64,000 nt of DNA, taken from positions 15,206,001-15,270,000 of the forward strand of contig JANTQA010000032.1 of assembly GCA_027625915.1 (NCBI GenBank), read 5' to 3'. The translations under genes were made by a program, and so were the position numbers. Below, in pieces: positions 58,901 through 64,000 of the stretch (position 1 is the first letter of the stretch; each line of letters opens with the position of its first letter). The notes beneath the pieces are model-generated. The model was not told where the DNA came from and did no database searches. It saw only the letters and a list, made by a program, of their open reading frames with translations. This stretch comes from Anaeramoeba flamelloides (taxonomy: Eukaryota; Metamonada; Anaeramoebidae).

Positions 58901-59676
58901 TTCTCACTAAAGAGAGAAAAAAAAATCAATTGAACTTCTCAGTATCTTAATATTAAAAGAAATATTTTCAAAAAAAAAAATGAAAATAATTCAATCTTTT
59001 CCTAGTTAATCTGTTTAATTATTTTTTTTAAAATTGTAAATTTTGCAGAGATTATTGAAAATACAATTTGTTGTTTGGTATATGAATTGTTTGTTAATGT
59101 CAAATCCTTTCAAAATTTCTTGTTCTAATTAAACAAAATTTGAGATACAGCCAATATAAAAAAGTGGGTATTTTTTTTTTTTTTTGAATGATTTATTCAA
59201 AATAAACACCTTTGTAAAGTTTTCTGTTATAATAATTCGTTCACGTTTTTTAAAAAGGTGATTTCTTCAGACCCACCCAATTTAAAAGTTGGTTAACCCC
59301 TAGAATAAAACTGACAATCATCAAAAAGTTTTTATTCTGAGAATTAGTTTTTACCTTTTTGAAAAAGTTACTACAAAAAAGTCATAAAAAAAAATAATAT
59401 TTTTCCAACCACAGTAACAAAATTCGAATCTCTTTTTGGATATTTTTTGGGAATTCTGATACTAAGATAAAAATTTTTGAAAATTTAGTTTGGAATTTAT
59501 TTATTTGTTTCTTAAAAAATATATTCATAAACTAAAATTCAATAGAAAAAATAAAATAATTTTTTTTAAATGATTTTAGAAAAAACAAAATATCCAAATA
59601 AAAAAAAAAATTCCTGAAAAATAAATCAAAATTGATAAAATTATCATATATTTAAGTCTTTTTCCTAAAAAAATTA
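55935..59676. other. Intergenic stretch with decayed ORF traces
   Basis: No intact gene. A plus frame at about 57163-57430 reads through two stops (for example PRPKKWMLTPSGCSQ and later TFEQIEEELSEYLLKITNP, FVGIEGINLLDKFWR). Minus-strand pieces near 56440 (DCSKCKGKPFKEFVFIL) and 58380-58470 (RFPDNLFIELLGIKPNN) also look like former coding sequence. Together they suggest a decayed gene or DNA element of unknown type. Confidence 0.3.
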
Positions 59677-59873
59677 CTGTCAGTTCCACTTTTAAGGTAC
59701 GAACTTTCAAGTAAATTTTAGGTAAAATACTAATCTCAAATTTAAGGCACAAAAATCAGATTCTAGTATAATAAATTGTAAAAAAAAAAATGACAAATTT
59801 TGTGCTTTAATTTGAGATTTTTTTGTACCTTAAATTTCGTTGAAAGTTTGTGCCTTAAAAGTTGAACTGACTG
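59677..59873. mobile_element. Family A MITE, copy A6
   Basis: TA on both sides. The left end has changed to CTGTCAGTTCCACTTTTAAG; the right end is AGTTGAACTGACTG. The interior is typical of the family. Confidence 0.87.
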
Positions 59874-62712
59874 TACATGTTTTCTTTCTTTTTTTTTTTT
59901 TTTCTAATTCTAGTTCTGATCCTGAAAATTTGATTATTAAAATTGGACACCGATTGAAAAAGAAAGTAAAAATAATTTCGAATACTTGAATAAGATTTAA
60001 ATATCAACAATTATTATGAAATAATTTTTTTGTTTAATCACATTTTGAATATATATTAGTAAATAATTAAACAATATATTTATTTTTTTAAAAAATGTAG
60101 AATTTTATATTTTTTTCACAAAATTAACATTCTTAACAATTTAAATAGATTTTCATTTTTTTTTTTATTTTTGATTTTATAACCAAATTTGAATGAATTC
60201 AAGTGTTATCAATTTTTTTTTTAAATTTTTCCAAATTGTAAAATAAAATTTCAATTAAATTTTTCAGAAATATATTTTGTCCTAAACTTGAAAAGATTTT
60301 AAACACTTTATTTAAAAAATTTAAAACTTGAAAACAATTGTTTAAAACAAAAAATGGTACATTTACATTCTTGAAAAGTTTTGAGGGATTTTTTTTTCGA
60401 TTCTACAAAATTTCTAAGAACCAAACATTAATAAATATTACAAAAAAAAATTACCAACATGAGAAAAACCAAACTGAAGAAGATAAAAAAAATACTTAAA
60501 ACTTAAGAATCAAATATATAGATTATCATATATTGAATTATATACAGAATAATTTGTCATAGAAAGAAAGGAAAACTAGGGTATATGTGATTATCTTTTT
60601 CTATATATTTTTTCCAGGGTGTGATTTTATTTGTATCATAACTTTAAAACGTTAATTTAATTGATATCCAAATAATTTATGACGTTTGTGTTTAATAAAA
60701 TAATTGAGAAGGCTGGTCATCTTTTCAAATAGTTAAAACTTTTAAGTTCTCGATTAAAAAATAATTTTAATTGTTAGCAAATAGTATTTTATAACCAAAG
60801 AAAAAGGTATTTTTGTTATACTGGATGTATTTTGAAAATTAATTATGAAGTTTCATTGATTGTGTGAAAAATATGATATATTTTTTTTGATAGAAAAACA
60901 TTCCATATTTGTTAATTGTGAACAAAATTATTGTATTAACAAAAAAAAAAAATAAAATAAACTGTTTTTTCTTCACATGTTATATTTGTACTATGAACAT
61001 CGTTCTTATTGGTAAATAGTTTTTAAGATTGTGTAGAATTAATGATTTGTGATATTTTGAAAATTATAGGTTAAATGATTAATTCCAAAATACTTACATC
61101 CTTACTGAAATGAGAGATACGTACACATTCACACATTTTTCTTATATTTATATCCCACATAAACCACACAATTTTATAATTTAGACTTCTGCTTTACTAT
61201 TGAAACATATCCCATGATTTTATTTTTTGCCTAATTAATATTCATATCACATTTATCTCTTTGAAAAATATCTATTAAATTCATATTTCCATTTTTGCTA
61301 TACATTTTACCCTTTCGAAAGTTAATTCTTTCTTCTCAAATTAACAAAAAACTTAAAAAGAGTAACTTGCCTACAAAAAGAGGAAAATATGAATTCAATG
61401 GATATCAAGAATTGTCAATATCACCATTATTTACTCTATCGGATTTATAAATTAAAGTAGGATTAAATTCCAACTAGTTATCTTTTTTCAATTCTATTAC
61501 CCTTAGCAGAGAATAATTGTTTAGTATAAATAAATTATTTTCCAATTTTTATGACTCGCTTTATAATGTAATTTGAAGTTTTTTTGTTGTTTAATTCCCT
61601 ATTCTTATCAAAAATATTTATTAAAATTTTTGTTTTCAAATTTTTGTTCGTAATTTTTTTATTCTTTTTTTTTGTTTTGCAAAAGATCAGTTGAAAAAAA
61701 AAAATCTCTTTGAAAGTACAAATAAACATTAAGAAATTTGAGGCTATATAATATCTATTAGAAAATGTACTCATATAATTAGTCACAAAAATCGACTTTT
61801 TAACCATTTTTCAGTGAAATTTCAGTTATAAAAAAAACTTTCTAATACTCATTCCAAAAATTTTGATCCAATTTTTTAAAAGTTTTTGGTTTTATTTATT
61901 TTTAATTTTTAAAATATCAGGTTTTAATATATTTAAAATAATTGAAAAGTGGATTACTAATAATATTTAATTATTGGTATTTCTTGAATATAAAATTATG
62001 ATTTTCTATCAATTTATTATTTCCGGTGAGTCACAATTTTAGAAAAGGGGTTTCTCTTCAAATCTCACATTACTAAGGAGTTTCCATTTAACTATATATC
62101 GTGAATTTCCAAAATATACGTGATACAAAAGACAAATGATTCCAAGTAAAACTATATATTAATGATTTGACTTTTCAAAAAAATGATAAATTTCACAATT
62201 TTTCCCATCCTTAATAATATCACTTTCCTTTGAGATTCTTAATTTACCCAATATCTAATATAACAAACGGACAAACAAATAAATGGAAAACACATATTTC
62301 AATCTATTTCTTGAAACTCAAAGCAGAAATAATAAAAGGAAAAAAAAAAAAATAATTGAAAATTAATGTACATTTAATATCAAAATACCAAGAGGACAAA
62401 TACATTTTAAAGAGAAATTTGAAAGGTAGAACTATTATACCTAAACTCCAATACCAACACACTTTCATTATTGTTGCTTCTAGATTCCATCCTAACCCCT
62501 TAAAAAAGTAAAAAAAAAAATAAGAAAACAACTTTAAAAGAAATTACGTAAGATTGTAAAAATGAAACAAATACAAAACACAATTAAATACTAATAAACA
62601 ACAATTCCAGTGATTCACAAGGAACACACCAACAACCAAAAAAATCAAAACCAAAAATTTTGCTTTTATTATTTTTATCATTTTCACTTTCTCAAAAAGT
62701 TTCTTTTTCATT
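59874..62712. other. AT-rich intergenic stretch
   Basis: No supported gene. 62430-62500 is a family H right-end fragment (CTAACCCCT before TA). The last 60 bases before 62713 are pyrimidine-rich. Confidence 0.4.
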
Positions 62713-64000
62713 ATGGATTTTATTTACGACTTTTCTGAGACACTCAAGAATAAACTTGATGAAACCACTTTAAACAATTTGAGATTTAACACTGATCAAG
62801 TTGCAAAAAGCCTTGGGATTGTGGCCAGCTCCCTGCCTGAAGAAGATAAGAACAAAATTGAAATCTTGACATCGATCGACAAATACACCAAAGAATTAAT
62901 AAAACTCCTTACACCAAAGCCAAAAACGTGTGAGCTCTCTTTGTTGTCGTCGATTAATCGTGAAGGATCCGTTTCACAAATTATTAATAGTGGTGTCCCA
63001 GTTTCAACAATGTATAACTTAGTGACGTCCTTATGCATTATCGACACTGCTTGTAAATCAAAAAAAGAAAATGAAAACGAAGAAGATGAAGAAAAAGAAC
63101 AATTAAATGAAGAAGAAAAAAAAAAAGTATTTCAGAACAAGTCTTTAAATAAATGTTTACGAGAATGCCGTAGTGGGCTAACCACCAAAAACAGGAACAA
63201 ATTTATTGAGCCCGTTTTAGCTTTAGGCACAAGGACCAATGGTATTAAAACAACAAATCAAAAGAATTCTAATTTACTTTGGGAATTTCAAATCAAGGAG
63301 TTGTGTAACCAAACCCAATCAAGGGCCATAACGGCTGATCAGTCAATTAAATTAACAACCAAGTTTCTTATTTCTTATCTGTGCGAGATCGAGGAACTTG
63401 AATATGGTGTTTTTGAAAGAACAAATTGTAAAACTCTTTTAATTTCGTTATTTTCAAGACTCATCAACGAAAACCTTCTGGGCAATATTAAAAATAAAAG
63501 CAAAAACAAGAAGAAGAATAACAAGAACAAGAACAAAAACAAAAATTCAAAAAAAATTTTAAAAAAATCATCCTTCGATCAATTCATAATAATTATTAAA
63601 ACATTTTTCCAAAATGCACTACCAGAAATTTCTGATATGCTTTATTCAATAATAATGCAAGTAATGGAATTTGCTTCTAAGAATAAAGACATTAAGAAGC
63701 ACTACAAAAACGATGAAAAAGTAATTAAGGACAAAATATTATCAAAATTATCAAAATATCCTCTTTTATCCAACATTTCACAATTAGTAACATTCTCCAT
63801 AGACACAAAATGCAATTGTTTGGAATTTATTAAAACTGTGTTGATCAAAAAGTTATTTGATTTAAAATTCAAATCCATCCAGTTATTAAATTCAGCCCTT
63901 CAAAACCCCGAGTATTTATTCCAAGAAGTAAAAATCGATTCATTGCCAGATTTATTAAATTACTTGCTGATCGATTGCCAATTTGATCATTTCCAAAAAC
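62713..64000 (+). CDS. Unrecognised helical protein, N-terminal 429 residues (runs off the right edge)
   Basis: ATG at 62713 opens a frame with no stop to the window end. The first 115 residues are of ordinary composition and helical (MDFIYDFSETLKNKLDETTL, SLGIVASSLPEEDKNKIEIL, SINREGSVSQIINSGVPVS). An acidic Glu/Lys insert (about 117-138) follows, then KCLRECRSGLTTKNRNKFIE, a longer helical region, a Lys/Asn insert (about 258-284), and Leu/Ile-rich helices to the edge (LPEISDMLYSIIMQVMEF, FKSIQLLNSALQNPEYLF). This looks like an alpha-solenoid interrupted by low-complexity inserts. The start is credible because codon use changes sharply from AT-rich flank to mixed-GC codons at the ATG. No family was recognised. 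It is at least 429 residues long and probably much longer. Confidence 0.75.
   Translation, partial: MDFIYDFSETLKNKLDETTLNNLRFNTDQVAKSLGIVASSLPEEDKNKIEILTSIDKYTKELIKLLTPKPKTCELSLLSSINREGSVSQIINSGVPVSTMYNLVTSLCIIDTACKSKKENENEEDEEKEQLNEEEKKKVFQNKSLNKCLRECRSGLTTKNRNKFIEPVLALGTRTNGIKTTNQKNSNLLWEFQIKELCNQTQSRAITADQSIKLTTKFLISYLCEIEELEYGVFERTNCKTLLISLFSRLINENLLGNIKNKSKNKKKNNKNKNKNKNSKKILKKSSFDQFIIIIKTFFQNALPEISDMLYSIIMQVMEFASKNKDIKKHYKNDEKVIKDKILSKLSKYPLLSNISQLVTFSIDTKCNCLEFIKTVLIKKLFDLKFKSIQLLNSALQNPEYLFQEVKIDSLPDLLNYLLIDCQFDHFQK

Noticed and set aside
1-64000. CRISPR arrays, rRNA genes, and virus- or LTR-derived elements
   Set aside because: I saw no regularly spaced direct repeats, no rRNA signature, and no reverse transcriptase, integrase, capsid or envelope motif.

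Overview
The window looks like nuclear DNA of an AT-rich, intron-bearing protist with a low gene density. Roughly ten protein genes or gene parts and one tRNA occupy about a fifth of the 64 kb. The rest is very AT-rich, full of homopolymers and TA microsatellites, and crowded with short inverted-repeat elements. Proteins carry Asn, Gln, Lys/Asn and Lys/Glu/Arg runs of the sort seen in Dictyostelium-like or Anaeramoeba-like genomes. The anaeramoebid suggestion is only an impression from protein style. Every stop codon I could place on a well-supported gene is TAA, and the standard code fits throughout.

Layout. Positions 1-3313 (-) hold 1,104 open codons of a large helical-repeat protein that runs off the left edge and resembles the N-terminal region of HUWE1/TOM1/UPL1 ubiquitin ligases. 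13937-15069 (-) is a PLP-dependent Cys/Met-metabolism enzyme. 20629-21567 (-) is a coiled-coil protein with a long charged helix. 25975-31424 (+) is NECAP, an endocytic accessory protein, in three exons; its 4.6 kb second intron is built largely from repeats. 34064-34966 (-) holds uncertain Asn-rich ORFs whose last codons come from a small inserted element. 36431-36922 (-) is a doubtful Lys/Pro-rich gene. 37568-37638 (-) is tRNA-His(GTG). 40925-41917 (-) is NSE1, the RING-like subunit of the SMC5/6 complex. 47009-51075 (-) is a UvrD/Srs2-type DNA helicase with a Gln/Asn-rich tail; an intron splits its Walker A loop. 54771-55934 (-) is an unrecognised basic protein. 62713-64000 (+) is the start of an unrecognised helical protein that runs off the right edge.

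NSE1 and the Srs2-like helicase both act in recombination and genome maintenance, but they are 5 kb apart and I see no sign that they are co-regulated. The genes are independent eukaryotic transcription units with no operon structure.

Mobile DNA. At least five inverted-repeat families flanked by TA can be told apart (called A, B, C, F and H here), plus two foldback elements (E and G). A decayed Tc1/mariner transposase fragment with an exact DD34E spacing lies among family A copies. TA targets and CAG...CTG ends suggest that most are non-autonomous Tc1/mariner relatives. Several are nested, one pair of 0.7 kb elements is inserted at two places 20 kb apart, and one insertion has a recognisable paralogous locus without it. 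No CRISPR array, rRNA, virus or LTR element was recognised.
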